Made by a program: the position numbers and the translations under genes
In this document: piece after piece, positions 26,301 to 34,038 of the stretch
How the letters are laid out: each line of letters starts with the position of its first letter
Position numbering within the stretch: the stretch's first letter is position 1
IMG/VR virus record: IMGVR_UViG_3300017697_004009
Location: 1-34,038 of that record
DNA length: 34,038 nt
Source of the DNA: a virus
Direction: 5' to 3' (one strand)
The notes under the pieces: model-generated
Databases searched by the model: none
Seen by the model: the letters and a program-made list of their open reading frames with translations, nothing else
What the model was told of the DNA's origin: nothing

Positions 26301-29300
26301 ATGCTGATGATCGTCTCCACGCCGTTTCCGCTGGTGATTGATCACCAAACTTCCAAGGCTGTGATCTAGCAGGAATGTTAAAGTCATCTATCAGTCCGAT
26401 CGCTATCGGATCAAGTAAATTTCCTGAAGCATCTACAGGTATGTAGTTTGCTATTCCTGGCTTGCCGTACCTGCCTGTTGCAGATGCAATGTCGTTCCAT
26501 AGAATATCATTTCCAGAAGTGTAAGGTGCTGATCCGTAAGTGTCATCCCAGGTGCTTGGTTTCTCCGAATGGCCTAACATCTCCCATGGTCTAATGTGTG
26601 GAGAATCTGTGTCGTAGTGATACTTGTATATCGCACGCCAGTGTCCTGGTAGTTTAGCACCCGTCAGCCTGCCTGTTGAATTTGCGTAATTGTAAGTGAA
26701 CGGAGAACCTTCAGAGAAGGTTGTGTTGTTAATGTATTGTACATTGTTCCTACCGGCCCACACATAGAAGTCCGTACCCATAATATCGTTGGTTTCATCG
26801 AGTGTGTAGTCTGTTGATGTGAATGCACTTGGCATCACATCCGATATGTCTAATAATGACGAATCATATGTTACCTTGATGTTGTTGTAGATCCTCTTCT
26901 CCAGTTCTAATATAAGATCGTCACGCTCGTCACCGTAGGCCTTTATGATAGATCCATCATGTCTCCTAATCATTGTCTGGCTAGTTGTATAAGTGTCGTC
27001 TGTAAAAGATTCTGGTTTAAATTTTGGATACATTCCTAACTTTGTCGGCGACGGTGGCATGTAACTGCCTGTGGTATCTGCATAATCCTTGATCACAATT
27101 TCATCACCTTCTGCAAGTGTTTTACTGATCTTTATACTGTCGTCTATTGTACTGAAAGTGTATTCTGTTCCTAATATAAGTTGGACACCATTGTGGTAAA
27201 CATACACTGCTCTATTGCTTAAAGTTGTAATATCGTGTTGTGAATCAAGTGCATATTCTGTTTGTGATGCTCCCTGTAACGTGTATGTCCTAGTTGAAAC
27301 ATTCTCTCCCCAACCCACCATGTCCTCGTAGTAGAACGGAAAAGTGCTGTTCCTGCCTTGATTTATAGCAGATATAATCTCATCTACTCTATCTCTGGCC
27401 ACTCCCTCGTATGCAGTGCCGGTGGCTTTTGTCAAAAAAGCATTGTACCATTTCTCGTATTCCTGATTGACATAATCTATGGCCGTTGTTGCATTTGCCT
27501 CTTGATCAGTTAAGTTAAACACGGCTGTGGCTATTGGTGCCTCGTGCTGGTGTATAGTTCCGCCTTTTAATCTTACTTCTGGCATGTCTCTAAGGTTGTT
27601 TGTGCCTGAGACAGATCCTGTTAGGTCTTGGTTCTTGTCAAAAATATCTGTGACATGTTTCAGTATCTGTCCGTATGTGAATGTACCTACTGTCTGATTA
27701 AGACCGTTAGTCGATAAATTCTCAGGCATCTCGTATATGCCCTTGTCAGAAACCTTCGTAGCACTGCTGAAACCGGCTATTCTAATTTGATCATTTACTT
27801 TTAATTCATTTACAAATCTAATATACTTGTTGGTAGTACCGTCAACCAATGTGTAATCTGTGATCACTGTTTTTCTCACACCATTCACAGACACAGATAT
27901 TTCTAAATCTGTTAACGAGTTAGAATCCTTATAGAAATCAATTGGAAACAGTCTCTTTTCTGTCTCATCCACAATGTGCGTCCTAATGACACGCTGTTTG
28001 CTTTCGTCAGTACTTTTTATCCAAGCACTCTTAGAGTTGTGTGTAGCCCTACCTGTTGTGTAGTGTAGGTGTCCTTCGGCGAGATTCTTTGTTACTGTTT
28101 TACCGTCTTCTTGGTATGTGAATGTGCCTGACGTGTGGTCAGACTCGAATACAATATCTCCCACATTGTTGATTGTGTTATACTTGACTTTTATTCCCAA
28201 CACTGTATCAGTAGTTGCTGTGTCTGACGTGGCATACTTGAATATTGATGCTCCTGCAAATGATGAATTGGGATAAGATGTGTCGTCGTCAAAACTGGTA
28301 TGGTTGTTGTCGTACATGTTGAACAACGGTTGTTGATTCAGTCCTGTCTTCTGTTGTGTAACCTTCCATGTTGAGCTAGCCGCATCATAGTAGTATGAAT
28401 TACCCTTGTTGTTAACACCGCCCTTGACGAACACCGTGTCTTTGTCTAGCGCCGTGCCGTTGGTGTCCTCGTTCAGTGTCAATGATAGTACTGTGGAATC
28501 GCCCGCATCAACGAAGTTGGCTACGTATATTCTCTGTCTCACTAACTGATCTGTGTCTGCCGAGAATATAATTCTCATGCCGTCTGTTATGGCTGTCTCA
28601 TCACAGAAGTAACCAAACTTTCCTGACACCTCACTAAAGGCGTCTCTGGTTGTGGTGTCAAAGAGATCTACCGGATTCTTGGCCACAGTACCCGAGTTGT
28701 AAAGTGATAGTCCAGAATCAAATTCTATAATTGGTCTTTTTGCCCTATCCGTCTCGTCTAGCACAGTAGTGGTGCCATTTATCTTAGATGCTTTTTCAAT
28801 GACAGATTTATGGAACCATCTATTGTACCTAGACCATGCATTGTGATCTAGTGAAGCTCTCTTGATTGTTATGTAGTCCTTGTCCACAGGAACATCATCA
28901 GTAGCATAACTTTCTGGTGTGGCTAGCACTGTGGTTTCTGTCAATGTTATGGAATCTCCAACACCCTCAACATAATATTCTTTGTCACGATAAGCACTTG
29001 CAACCTGACTGCTTTTAAATTTAATCTTCATACCGTTTGATAGGTCGAGTGTTCTTAATTTGTAATTTTTGACTCCAACAATATCGTCGGCTATGTTGAT
29101 CTGAGATGTAGACGCTACTGTCTTAATGTGTAGTATTCCGTACATGCCGTCATGACTTCCACACTGATAATATAAAGTGTCTGGAGCATCATTTGGAACG
29201 ACAAATGTCAATGTTCCATTCTTAGCCATGACACCGTTGTTGGTCACGCCAGAGCTATACAAAACTGTTGTCGATCCGTCTGCACTTATGCCGTCTTTGC

Positions 29301-30003
29301 TAGGTTCAGTCATAATCCAGAAAGGATGTCCTGCCTCGACCTTAGTAAATTTGTAAGTGTTACCTCTGTACAATGTAATTTCAGGATTTCTCTGATTTTC
29401 TAAATGCGGAAAACTGTATGCCCTTCCCGACGAACCGTCGTCTGGTAGTGCTTCGACCTTGTATTCAACAACTGCACCTGTGCCGACCGAATCTATTGTT
29501 ATCGCGGAAGGACCGTCCGATAGCCAATAATATTCTCTGTAGTTCACTAACTTATCTAGATCGATAGCAGGATTCCAACCATAGACAGATTCTTTGTTAA
29601 GCCTGTCATGATTATCAACTTTTCCACCTAGATATTTGATTTGATTTATATAGTCATCATATGTTCCTGTAAATTTAACCTGATCCTCTGGATTAACTGA
29701 TGTGGTGTCTCTGTCTGTGTATGTCACAGCAGGTTCTAATTGGTATGCGAATCTATCTTTACTTGTGGCTTCCAAGTATCTGTCAGTAGTTTGCCTAGTG
29801 TAAGCATCCTGTCTACCTATGTATCCGTCTAATCTTTCAAGCGAACCTTTTTGTACAAGTGGATCTAGAGTGCTTGACAGAAAACGCTGGTTGGTATCAG
29901 TCCTATAGAAAGCAGGTAAGTGCTGTACAGTACGTCTGTACTCGTTAGTTCCTTGCTTTACAACTTCGTTGTTTGTTAATGCGTTAGTAGGATCGTCCGC
30001 CAT
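17326..30003 (-). CDS. giant multidomain baseplate/fibre structural protein (4225 residues)
   Basis: This is one unbroken frame of 12.7 kb. It directly follows gp6, the place of gp7 in T4, but it is about four times the length of T4 gp7 and I see no clear gp7 match. Domains in order: an N-terminal region ([14 protein letters not shown]) probably contacting the baseplate; a cupredoxin-like module (about 207-296); beta modules of the tail-fibre type; a CBM5/12-like segment (about 1648-1688); seven FG-GAP repeats forming a likely beta-propeller (about 2085-2530); [14 protein letters not shown] repeats; a second CBM5/12-like segment (about 3303-3340); and several modules starting GDGSTxxF near the C-terminus. 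DGST occurs 14 times by my count. It overlaps gp6 by one base (TAATG). Likely role: a peripheral baseplate or side-fibre megaprotein that contacts cell-surface glycans. Confidence 0.8.
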   Translation of the reverse strand: MADDPTNALTNNEVVKQGTNEYRRTVQHLPAFYRTDTNQRFLSSTLDPLVQKGSLERLDGYIGRQDAYTRQTTDRYLEATSKDRFAYQLEPAVTYTDRDTTSVNPEDQVKFTGTYDDYINQIKYLGGKVDNHDRLNKESVYGWNPAIDLDKLVNYREYYWLSDGPSAITIDSVGTGAVVEYKVEALPDDGSSGRAYSFPHLENQRNPEITLYRGNTYKFTKVEAGHPFWIMTEPSKDGISADGSTTVLYSSGVTNNGVMAKNGTLTFVVPNDAPDTLYYQCGSHDGMYGILHIKTVASTSQINIADDIVGVKNYKLRTLDLSNGMKIKFKSSQVASAYRDKEYYVEGVGDSITLTETTVLATPESYATDDVPVDKDYITIKRASLDHNAWSRYNRWFHKSVIEKASKINGTTTVLDETDRAKRPIIEFDSGLSLYNSGTVAKNPVDLFDTTTRDAFSEVSGKFGYFCDETAITDGMRIIFSADTDQLVRQRIYVANFVDAGDSTVLSLTLNEDTNGTALDKDTVFVKGGVNNKGNSYYYDAASSTWKVTQQKTGLNQQPLFNMYDNNHTSFDDDTSYPNSSFAGASIFKYATSDTATTDTVLGIKVKYNTINNVGDIVFESDHTSGTFTYQEDGKTVTKNLAEGHLHYTTGRATHNSKSAWIKSTDESKQRVIRTHIVDETEKRLFPIDFYKDSNSLTDLEISVSVNGVRKTVITDYTLVDGTTNKYIRFVNELKVNDQIRIAGFSSATKVSDKGIYEMPENLSTNGLNQTVGTFTYGQILKHVTDIFDKNQDLTGSVSGTNNLRDMPEVRLKGGTIHQHEAPIATAVFNLTDQEANATTAIDYVNQEYEKWYNAFLTKATGTAYEGVARDRVDEIISAINQGRNSTFPFYYEDMVGWGENVSTRTYTLQGASQTEYALDSQHDITTLSNRAVYVYHNGVQLILGTEYTFSTIDDSIKISKTLAEGDEIVIKDYADTTGSYMPPSPTKLGMYPKFKPESFTDDTYTTSQTMIRRHDGSIIKAYGDERDDLILELEKRIYNNIKVTYDSSLLDISDVMPSAFTSTDYTLDETNDIMGTDFYVWAGRNNVQYINNTTFSEGSPFTYNYANSTGRLTGAKLPGHWRAIYKYHYDTDSPHIRPWEMLGHSEKPSTWDDTYGSAPYTSGNDILWNDIASATGRYGKPGIANYIPVDASGNLLDPIAIGLIDDFNIPARSQPWKFGDQSPAETAWRRSSAYPFTVMKTLAVSKPAKFFSNFFDVSRLSTNTAGNQIYADTGIRKQLSTAKYHLETVTDNNTGITTRYQTAGYQVFVVNHIISRNLDPVTFYYDKMKGLNIQLAYKLGGFTDKDNIKVLTDSVSPGSTAGSKFIPDENYKILFRVSNPVESFNYSGVLIEKNTEAGADGSTLLGGYRVLGYSTTNPYFKFNYPVKTSVAGSLSVPGSITVSRYSNYKENVQTIPYGYVFDTIQEVADFLLGYGQWLESQGFRFNKYSNEIKETLNWTNAVREFLFWTTQEWAPGSAITVSPAADGFELDTNNGIVGKLMNLAGDYSLLDSGGRKIDIREISTKRVGKTFDLNIKSQDVGLYNISLNTVQKEHVLIFDNSTVFSDIIYEPFTGFRQQRLKLVGWKTAGWNGDYYAPGFVFDAAKVTYWSANTDYRIGDSVEYQGKFYVAKVNHNAINEFDSNNWTLKADKPAPQLIPNFDYKIAQFNDFYNLESNNFDESQQQLAQRLIGYQSRDYLENLFVNDVSQYKFYQGYIREKGTQAAIDKLLKARYEGSDIELDLYPEWMIRTGVFGNTDSKESVQITLSDDQVSADPQSIELLDNSADVKEYRRSLKVVKEDLYSKPIEYTASSTFSLIDYTQEGVDRDKVQVYKTAGYPQLDQVQHTAFDVSDLLNLDVDSITNNDLIWVANKQNKDWDVLRLTNAGIKIDQLRTADNATKLLIKFTDSHGLSAGTNTNEADYFAINNSVSTTLNKVFQVSSIPDHKTVIVDYTDNVNFIPNLADGSTADGYGNVYKFISVRLSSIDNVNDRLKYSVYNDKDEDQQVKVEGDKVFADADSSGLWRVYEKQDPYTEFRTLSPDTLTNDQEFGYRTVARNDGRTLVVSAPGKGQGEVNFLFRSSHNAGTTFVTQSTATMTDNDDNTSRLGESLSMSTDENFVVAGAPYTNVVGLDGSTRIYNEGLVKVYVWDSSRFQYGLLGTVTAPTDGSTANENLNFGWAHKIAEPGSTSQRDTARKYMFVSAPGHDNDRGRVYMYTWGIGVDGSTYDTWTQDYTLEAPAGGSGQRFGHRIEANDNGDILAVSSLAPGNAGKVEIFVRSSQTNDGSSVNSFSLVQTLTGIATDGSTLNTSFGESIAMSKDGTTLAIGVPGLDNADRADAGAVYIYKWNRDDSTNTYTLDQTINEPGDLVDAKFGSSLSMNQSGTRLAIGAEKSANPREMKFDSGETTFDLQDTNIVDLNTGSGATYTATKYNTKFVLDDRIVSENVSENDDYGRGVCMIDNNLYIGAPKDEGHTGLSNDGSIYCYDLTVEDEYAWKNIVTETSLVDIEKLGHVFDFDNRTKQIRNYYDLYDPIKGRILGVADREINIKSPWDPAVYNTGDNANTKILWAENHIGEVWWDLSTVKWIWYEQDTQEYKVNNWGKIFPGSSIDVYEWTQSRYTPTEYNNLSGTQEGSFATVSGEASEKFTTIQRYSSKLDTFVNFYYFWVKNKSSVPVNTVVHRKNTTAYVANLIANPQNSGINYYSVTDTNKLLINGVNDLVNSNIVLNVDIRTTTFDGDAHSVWKLVREGDPDYRPGHQIESRWWDSLCGKNITGDAVPDVDLPLNQKYGNNIRPRQSWYTDRFSALKEIIDYANSVLKKNQLVGRINLANLDSKEPEPTSASGLWDGQVDTYAELSYLNTADLSGTVNYLVKSDETANNYWAIYKWDGTEWSRTSIQTYNTSNYWSYTDWYGTDPDVHEMVHDENTPIDKQVKYEYELDTLDLAIGKHVKVTSADTGGWKLFMKTASGWKNVGTENGTIRLSTTLYDYSQDATGFDGEDNFDDNTFDQEPVTETRQVLTALRDDLLIGNLSVEYNTLFFIGLRKVLEDQTYVDWMFKTSFINAVNKVRQFDQRKTYTIGTDSWIESYINEVKPFHTKLREYKLGYNAPEQHDSVITDFDNPPFYDNTVSKVRSINVQSDVAKLTQYPWQFWYDYHRKHVQSITVYHGGSGYEVAPTVTITGDDSTSATATATIYGGVVTSITLTGVGFGYSTTPTVTLTGGMIDGSAPSDPAKAYANLGNDLVRDFNATIKFDRISSTSTVVDWEANTVYEYGAKIRYKNELYKAVSRFTSTTDFDDNEGAVTKYYGDESGLTAADRIKGFYTPSSGMPGNELSQVMSGVDYGGTMVTGLLFNQSQGWDNSAWYDYPWDNYGLSRTIPFLADGTTSSYTATLESGTVYHVYVSQDDSTRTKISTTIIGTGSAQTITSIPVQNENALIELIPADDDGVLTPTDDRTLDSIVKGGLFTKDGLYASALGSAPSDINVDGDEMLSPTTSYAPEEVVPGQIFDTLDIKVYTSPESGVPFITEKSYLGNGSTTTFSIGEYPGTLASVTVAVDGVVKKVSLDGSTAADYTVDVAAKTITFTSAPANNSIITTKVFAISGQNYRVLDQYTGDGSTVEFVTSIREDFNIDSTASEIYVTKNGLPTTAFTSAVSSGSSFSNSLTITFAEAPGAGDFIQIAGFQKSGTSRSVAQIRAEDLTYDGSTTTLPMSFPPGSVSPFHALTIVELDGKVLRGPDTTYYVGDGTTYSFGIVSGLSDGSTVDPAKVITNKNQIEVHYNGRKLVEGTVAQEGNYEVDLVNQTVHMQGTGAVDGDVIAITTLVDKHYTIDGGDSSSALVLDTTQIAADGHTLTDGSVLRVTTFNNALGTKMRREVLEGRPSGIHELYYTPLNSSYMYVWLNGEQLAQGFDYTLSGSTITISGKTITSSDRLDVMYFALKNATGSVGYRIFKDMINRTFYKRISKTNTTPLTQTLATDATEIAVADGTVLADPQTVIDLDGSTVSSIIPGVIFVDKERIEYFTKTNNILGQLKRGTLGTGIKEHGSGTEVVDASGTQTIPYVDTVHTDTFTGDGSTATFTTTQTLTTTLNQSSPATGIPADQIDIFIGGQRLLMLSEDGSTINYSITGNNVTLTTVPDNGVQIKILHKKGQVWYTGKDGNPADGRGLQGSTTQQARFIADEPTNSPE
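17440..19300 (-). other. tandem fibre-like beta modules at the C-terminus of the giant protein
   Basis: About five modules share an opening ([36 protein letters not shown]), a central V-x-V/I-(D/N/G)-G turn and a closing strand ending in a G-D/N-x-I-x-I pattern. They resemble repeat modules of fibre shafts. The same plan also occurs earlier in the protein, around the segments [21 protein letters not shown] and [18 protein letters not shown]. Boundaries are approximate. Confidence 0.6.
19985..20095 (-). other. CBM5/12-like carbohydrate-binding segment, second copy
   Basis: W-x-A-N-T-V-Y-x-x-G-A-x-I-x-Y-x-N-x-L-Y-x-A matches the short aromatic pattern of chitin-binding type 5/12 modules. It lies at about residues 3303-3340 of the giant protein. 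Such modules in phage tails usually bind surface glycans. Confidence 0.5.
22415..23745 (-). other. seven FG-GAP-type repeats (likely beta-propeller) in the giant protein
   Basis: Seven units start with an F/Y-G-type motif and carry a strand of the LAIGAP kind: [52 protein letters not shown]...[83 protein letters not shown]. Spacing of about 60-65 residues suits a seven-bladed integrin-alpha-like propeller. Several units lack the calcium DxDxDG loop. Confidence 0.75.
24940..25060 (-). other. CBM5/12-like carbohydrate-binding segment, first copy
   Basis: The segment [20 protein letters not shown], then YVAKVNHNA and NNWTL, has the W/Y-x-x-x-x-x-Y-x-x-G-D-x-V-x-Y-x-G-x-x-Y-x-A pattern of short chitin-binding-like modules. 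It is at about residues 1648-1688 of the giant protein. Confidence 0.55.
29116..29385 (-). other. cupredoxin-like module in the giant protein
   Basis: At about residues 207-296 the sequence runs [11 protein letters not shown] ... GHPFWI ... [28 protein letters not shown]226, C281, H284 and M287 match the order of type-1 copper ligands in plastocyanin-like proteins (H, then C-x2-H-x-x-M). Related modules occur in marine phage virion proteins. Whether copper is bound cannot be told. Confidence 0.65.
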
Positions 30004-33000
30004 TAGTATCCTGCCCCACTACTGCCGGTGCTTGATCCGGAACCTGTTGTAGTAGAGCCTGACACTGCTGATCCTGTCGTGGTGTTGATAGTGGCAGTTG
30101 ATGTTGATGTGACCACAGTTCCAGAAGCCGCTAATTGGTTGGCTCCAAGTGCTGTTATGATTGACACATCATCAACGGTGGCCCCACTGATGAAAATCTC
30201 GTCTGCCGCTGAGTTGATCTGGAACAGAGACCCAAACCCCTGTCCTGACTCGTTTGGTACTATCACAACTGTTAGTAAATCTGGTGCTAATTCCTTGTGA
30301 ATGTATGCGGCTAATTCTGTAAAATAAAATGTATCTCCAAAGTCCCAATTATCCAAAGCGAAGAACTCGTTTACTGCGGCTATCACTCTAGTCTTGACCA
30401 CAGCGTCTGTGATGTTGGTCTTGGAATTCTTAACAACCTTAAACGTTGCCTGTAGTTGCTCACTGGCATTCGTTCCAAACAAAATATTATACTTGACCGG
30501 ATGGTATATGATTTGATCAGATAGTGATTTCAAAGGATTTAACACACCTGAGTAGTTGATTCTTAATTGATCTGCTGTCGAAGGAACTGGTTTGACACCA
30601 CTATCCTGTAGCCAGATTCTGAAAAGGTTGTCATATGTTCGTTCCAGCAAGTACACGTCAACAATGTTTGAAACACTAGGATCTATCCTTGTCTCCTGTC
30701 CTGCGTGATGTTTGTATTGGAAGTCTATAGAACTTCTACCCTTCCTGGCGTAGTAATTGGTTGTTGTAGTTAACGTATTTGTTGTTTCACTATATGATTT
30801 CACTACATTCTCAGCATCATCGTAAAAATAAAACAACTGTCCATTGGTATATGTTGATGTGTTGAGGTTAATATCTGATTCGTTTTTTGTTGTGATAAAA
30901 TTAGTTGCCGGGTACGGTTTGAATCTCTCGATACTATCATATGATATGTATTTTTCAAAAAATACAAATTTGGTCGTAATACTGGTATCTGGTTCTACAA
31001 ATATTTCAAATAATTCAGGATTGTCTACAACACCGTCGTCGTCGCTGTCGAAAAATCCAACTTTTACTTTCCTGTTGTCTTGGAATCCGTCTGCTTCGGT
31101 CACTGTGTCTGTGACTTGCCATGTTATTGGATATCCTATAGCATTTCCGGATGACACTATGGAATTGGTCTTTAGTATCTTGACTGTGTCTTTGACTACT
31201 CTACCTGTTTTATAGTCATAGATTCTTTCTTCCACGTCGTAGTGAAACTTGTTCTGTGATTCTGACTCAAAGATGTAGTCCATTTTTCTGTATTGGACCG
31301 TATACGTGTTGCCGTCGTTTGTGAACTTAAACCACCAACTGGCATCTAGATTTGTTCCTGACGTATTGCCTGTGTTGGCCAAACTAAATGCATTGTTAGT
31401 ATTTAGGTTAGTAGTCGTTATGACTCTCCATTCCTCAGAATCTATGTCGTATCTAAGGCCAAAATTTTCATATGCTTCTATCCTGTCAATGATATCTGTT
31501 TCCAATACCGTAGAGATAGATGTGACAAAGTTTGGTATTACACTATCAAGCACCGCACCGTTTGGAATGATGTCATTTAGTGTTATAGGTCCCAGTCCCG
31601 TTGATAAGTTTCCTAGGCCTCCGTTTGAACCATCACCTACTACATCTGATATCTTGGCCCATGCTCTGTCCTCTGCATCTTCTGTAGTTGATGTAACTAA
31701 CGAGTCATTTTTAAACTTTCTAGTGTCTGGAGAAGTAAATTTAATCAGTGCACCTTCCTTGGCGTACTTAAGATTGGATGTTGCCGAACTTCCGATTGCA
31801 AGTGCACCACCTGATGTAAAATATCCGGTATTAGTATTCGTTGTAGTTGTTGTTGAATTCCATGTTGCTGTCAGTGAGGTAATGTCCTTAGCGGCATACT
31901 TGTCATAATAAAACTGTCTAGCGTAAGCCTTTTTCAATTTAGGTTCTATCGATAGGTCAATCACCGATTGTATCTCACTCCTGTTATTGAATGAGAATGT
32001 AAATGTAGGTGTACTCTCTTCTTTGTAAAGTATGCCATCTTCTGCGAACACGCTTACATTTGAATATGCCCCTGTTGGATCTAATATTTCTTTTGCACGT
32101 GATATTCCTGATGCTGATCTGTTGACAGATCGTACTTTTACAATTTCTTGAGATGCACTCAAAGGAACAACTTGATAGTCCTCTGCTGTGATCATTCTGT
32201 TCTGTGAGTAGTAAACCTGCCCGGCCTTTTCCTTGATCGAATCACTTGACTCAGAAGCGGCCGAATTGTAAACGGATTGTTTAAGGCTTAACGACATTGT
32301 TAATGTCTGTTGAGAACCGTTAGCATCAATATATGGAACCGATAATGATACTGCCTGCATGTCACTAGGTTGTATTGCATACTTGGCGTTGTCGCTTATC
32401 CTATAATATGTTCTAAAATTTCCTAGTGGTAGATTAGAAAAGTTACCATCACCAAATACAAGATCTATCGAGTCATTGTTCTTAGTAACAACATTGTAGA
32501 TGTTTCTAATATCTTTTGATAACGAATTATAAATCGCATTGTTACCTGTAAGCGAAGGTACTTTGGCCCATTTCTCTGATATCTGTCCAAACTGATCTAA
32601 TCTATATAACCATACATCAGTGTTATTAACATTACTGGTGTCAAAACTTTTAATATAATTTGTTATAGCAGTATCGACTGAAAAGTCTTTTTGTTCTATT
32701 GTTCCTTGTTTGAATAGAAAGAAGAATCCTGTATTGTTGCTGTTGTCACCGGCACCATCTGACCTATAGGTATATGTGAGCCCTGTACCAGGCGTAGGCG
32801 GTAGCTCGTATATAGACTCCGAATCATTTATAGTGCTCGGCACTATTTCAAAACGTCTAGTTGTTCCTCCTACACTTTTGCTAAAAGTGAACACCGGAAG
32901 ATCTGTTTGGTTAGAACTTAAAGTGTATACCTCAGTGTCTACTCCCCCAATTTTATTTGATTCTCTAGGCTTCCCAAACAGTTGTCCTGTCTGATTGGCC

Positions 33001-33485
33001 ACGTTCATTATTGAGATGAACTGTTCTCTATAGTTAGAGTTTGCCGAGTCGTTCCAAATAATAGTTTGGTTTGCAAGATTTGTGCCTGAACTGTCATTGA
33101 CATTTTGTGTCGTAGAAATTGCGTCTACTTTCAACAACCCCGATGCCGGTAGATTTCTCTTGGCATTGTAGTTGATCAGCCTCGCTAATCTTAAAACCGA
33201 ATTCCTTCTCTCAGCAGTTTCTAGGAAGTTTTCCCTAGCGTTAAGATCAACCCTGAATGAAAGTGCTTGTGAAATATAAGCAATAAGATCTATCAGTGCC
33301 ACATACTCAGAACTTTCTACAAAGTCATTGAAATCATCCGGGTAGTTTTCTTGGAGATAGGCAACCATAGTCCTTCTCAAGGTCTCGAAATCGTATGATT
33401 TGAAATCAGCCTGTTGGAAAGCCTGGTAGATCTTTTTCCAATCTTCCGCTACTAATAATCTGTTCTGTCTATCTGTTGTGGCCAT
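30003..33485 (-). CDS. gp6: baseplate wedge protein gp6 (long form)
   Basis: The product has 1160 residues, against about 660 for T4 gp6. The N-terminus is the conserved gp6 domain: [57 protein letters not shown] and [15 protein letters not shown] baseplate-J-like core follows (around [20 protein letters not shown] and [20 protein letters not shown]). The extra length lies in beta-rich insertions in the C-terminal half, and the protein ends in a Ser/Thr/Gly-rich tail. gp6 dimers join neighbouring wedges into the inner ring of the baseplate. The late-type TATAAATA lies 14 nt before the ATG. The identity is firm. Confidence 0.92.
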   Translation of the reverse strand: MATTDRQNRLLVAEDWKKIYQAFQQADFKSYDFETLRRTMVAYLQENYPDDFNDFVESSEYVALIDLIAYISQALSFRVDLNARENFLETAERRNSVLRLARLINYNAKRNLPASGLLKVDAISTTQNVNDSSGTNLANQTIIWNDSANSNYREQFISIMNVANQTGQLFGKPRESNKIGGVDTEVYTLSSNQTDLPVFTFSKSVGGTTRRFEIVPSTINDSESIYELPPTPGTGLTYTYRSDGAGDNSNNTGFFFLFKQGTIEQKDFSVDTAITNYIKSFDTSNVNNTDVWLYRLDQFGQISEKWAKVPSLTGNNAIYNSLSKDIRNIYNVVTKNNDSIDLVFGDGNFSNLPLGNFRTYYRISDNAKYAIQPSDMQAVSLSVPYIDANGSQQTLTMSLSLKQSVYNSAASESSDSIKEKAGQVYYSQNRMITAEDYQVVPLSASQEIVKVRSVNRSASGISRAKEILDPTGAYSNVSVFAEDGILYKEESTPTFTFSFNNRSEIQSVIDLSIEPKLKKAYARQFYYDKYAAKDITSLTATWNSTTTTTNTNTGYFTSGGALAIGSSATSNLKYAKEGALIKFTSPDTRKFKNDSLVTSTTEDAEDRAWAKISDVVGDGSNGGLGNLSTGLGPITLNDIIPNGAVLDSVIPNFVTSISTVLETDIIDRIEAYENFGLRYDIDSEEWRVITTTNLNTNNAFSLANTGNTSGTNLDASWWFKFTNDGNTYTVQYRKMDYIFESESQNKFHYDVEERIYDYKTGRVVKDTVKILKTNSIVSSGNAIGYPITWQVTDTVTEADGFQDNRKVKVGFFDSDDDGVVDNPELFEIFVEPDTSITTKFVFFEKYISYDSIERFKPYPATNFITTKNESDINLNTSTYTNGQLFYFYDDAENVVKSYSETTNTLTTTTNYYARKGRSSIDFQYKHHAGQETRIDPSVSNIVDVYLLERTYDNLFRIWLQDSGVKPVPSTADQLRINYSGVLNPLKSLSDQIIYHPVKYNILFGTNASEQLQATFKVVKNSKTNITDAVVKTRVIAAVNEFFALDNWDFGDTFYFTELAAYIHKELAPDLLTVVIVPNESGQGFGSLFQINSAADEIFISGATVDDVSIITALGANQLAASGTVVTSTSTATINTTTGSAVSGSTTTGSGSSTGSSGAGY

Positions 33486-33499
33486 TGTAATTACAATGG

Positions 33500-33507
33500 T
33501 ATTTATA
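33500..33507 (-). promoter_or_regulatory. T4-late promoter TATAAATA before gp6
   Basis: An exact copy of the T4 late consensus TATAAATA lies in the 42-nt gap between gp25 and gp6, ending 14 nt before the gp6 ATG. No ribosome site is seen between it and the ATG. It probably drives gp6 and the giant gene late in infection. Confidence 0.72.
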
Positions 33508-33527
33508 TGTTAGGAAATATGCGTATA

Positions 33528-33941
33528 TTAAGATAGGCGTAACAACGAATTCTCATCAAAGTTGAGCCTCAGTTTCTCAGTGATATTAAGAGGCACATAT
33601 GTTATAGTAGCCTGTATGGCTATTCCATGGTCCGCTTCTGAGACAAGTATCTCTTGTGTTGAAATTCGGGGATCCGCATTGAGATTAGCAGTGACATCCT
33701 CTACAATAGCGTCCTTCAATGCTTCCGTAAACGGTTCAAATATGGCATCGTATATGATTGTACCAAATTCAGGGTTCTCTACCCTCTCGCCCTTACGCAC
33801 ACTCAACCTGTTGATAAGGTCCTGCTTGGCCACCTCAAAGTCGTATTGTTTAAAATTATTTTTGTCAGCACGTGAACTGAAACCCTTGAAGGTCACTGAC
33901 TTGTTTGATAGGTCCCCTGATCCTGAATCTCCGTATGCCAT
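33528..33941 (-). CDS. gp25: baseplate wedge protein gp25
   Basis: The product has 137 residues, the usual gp25 length (T4: about 132). Conserved features are FKQYDFEVAKQDLINRLSVR, KGERVENPEFGTIIYDAIFE and the C-terminal strand pair ending ITEKLRLNFD. gp25 joins the wedge to the sheath and helps start sheath assembly; it belongs to the lysozyme-related GPW_gp25 family shared with type VI secretion baseplates. GGAG precedes the ATG, which shares a base with the upstream stop (TAATG). The gp6 gene follows after 42 nt, as in many T4-like phages. Confidence 0.93.
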   Translation of the reverse strand: MAYGDSGSGDLSNKSVTFKGFSSRADKNNFKQYDFEVAKQDLINRLSVRKGERVENPEFGTIIYDAIFEPFTEALKDAIVEDVTANLNADPRISTQEILVSEADHGIAIQATITYVPLNITEKLRLNFDENSLLRLS

Positions 33942-34038
33942 TAATGCAATCTCCTAAATTCCACGTCAACTTTGCTGTAATCAACAGCATAGAATCCTGT
34001 GTGTGTCATTGTTCTCGCCCATGGAACTTCCTGGGCCA
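33941..34038 (-). CDS. C-terminal fragment of an upstream phage gene
   Basis: The last 31 residues read AQEVPWARTMTHTGFYAVDY then SKVDVEFRRLH and a stop. The frame is open to the right edge and ends in TAATG, sharing one base with the gp25 start, so translation is coupled. In related phages a baseplate gene usually precedes gp25, and this is probably one, but 31 residues do not identify it. Confidence 0.6.
   Translation of the reverse strand, partial: AQEVPWARTMTHTGFYAVDYSKVDVEFRRLH

Noticed and set aside
31306-31908. Plus-strand open frame of 200 codons opposite gp6
   Set aside because: It is antisense to a firmly identified gene, with low-complexity hydrophobic composition and no ribosome site or promoter noted.
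1-34038. tRNA genes, CRISPR arrays, insertion sequences, integrase or attachment sites
   Set aside because: I saw no cloverleaf-like segment, no regularly spaced identical repeats, no transposase or recombinase motifs, and no room between genes for them.

Overview
The window is a piece of a large T4-like myovirus genome (Caudoviricetes). Every gene I can support lies on the minus strand, so transcription runs from high to low coordinates. gp25 and gp6 sit next to each other in the T4 baseplate order and are followed by one 12.7-kb structural gene and several fibre-like genes. The style of these structural proteins (MAY... starts, GKGYAG(F/Y)GE, FLRSDQND, DGST-rich beta modules) suggests a marine phage of the cyanophage/pelagiphage kind. 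Nothing here fixes the host: I see no photosynthesis genes, tRNAs, integrase or CRISPR.

Layout in transcription order: the C-terminus of an unidentified gene (33941-34038); baseplate wedge gp25; a long gp6; a 4225-residue multidomain structural protein with a cupredoxin-like module, a seven-repeat FG-GAP propeller and C-terminal fibre modules; three smaller virion proteins (16591-17316, 15370-16587, 14380-15318). Next comes an 18-gene non-structural island (2706-14344), then two more fibre-type genes (1055-2695, 94-1050) and the first 15 codons of another gene (1-45). The island is packed like one operon. Neighbours overlap or abut, with one 7-nt gap, and a clear sigma70-type promoter stands in front of it. 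It interrupts the fibre region: the fibre proteins on its two sides (15370-16587 and 1055-2695) are paralogues.

The island is unusual. I count eight genes with the fold signature of Fe(II)/2-oxoglutarate (2OG) oxygenases, belonging to several subfamilies. Beside them are a membrane fatty-acid-desaturase-like protein, a nitroreductase-like flavoprotein, two DxD glycosyltransferases, three SAM-dependent methyltransferases (one CmoA-like), a PP-loop ATP-pyrophosphatase and a possible GNAT acyltransferase. Together they read as a virus-borne modification pathway for a glycan, lipid, protein or small molecule; which substrate cannot be told from sequence.

The strongest new observation is structural. 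All eight oxygenase genes begin 16-32 nt inside the gene upstream (five of them exactly 20 nt), whereas the other island genes overlap by 1-10 nt or lie 7 nt apart. Three of the 20-nt overlaps are near-copies of one sequence, ATGAAATACAAAACAGATAG, which holds both the start codon of the oxygenase and the stop codon of its neighbour. One oxygenase gene is bounded exactly by two such copies (19/20 identical). This looks like a portable start/stop junction that lets oxygenase cassettes be added to, or removed from, the 3' end of other genes.

A second pattern is that genes preceded by promoter-like motifs (three sigma70-type, three T4-late-type TATAAATA-like) lack a visible Shine-Dalgarno sequence. 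In four of the six, the start codon lies only 6-7 nt after the motif, which predicts near-leaderless mRNAs. Most operon-internal genes do have recognisable ribosome sites. There is no stretch over 300 bases without a gene.
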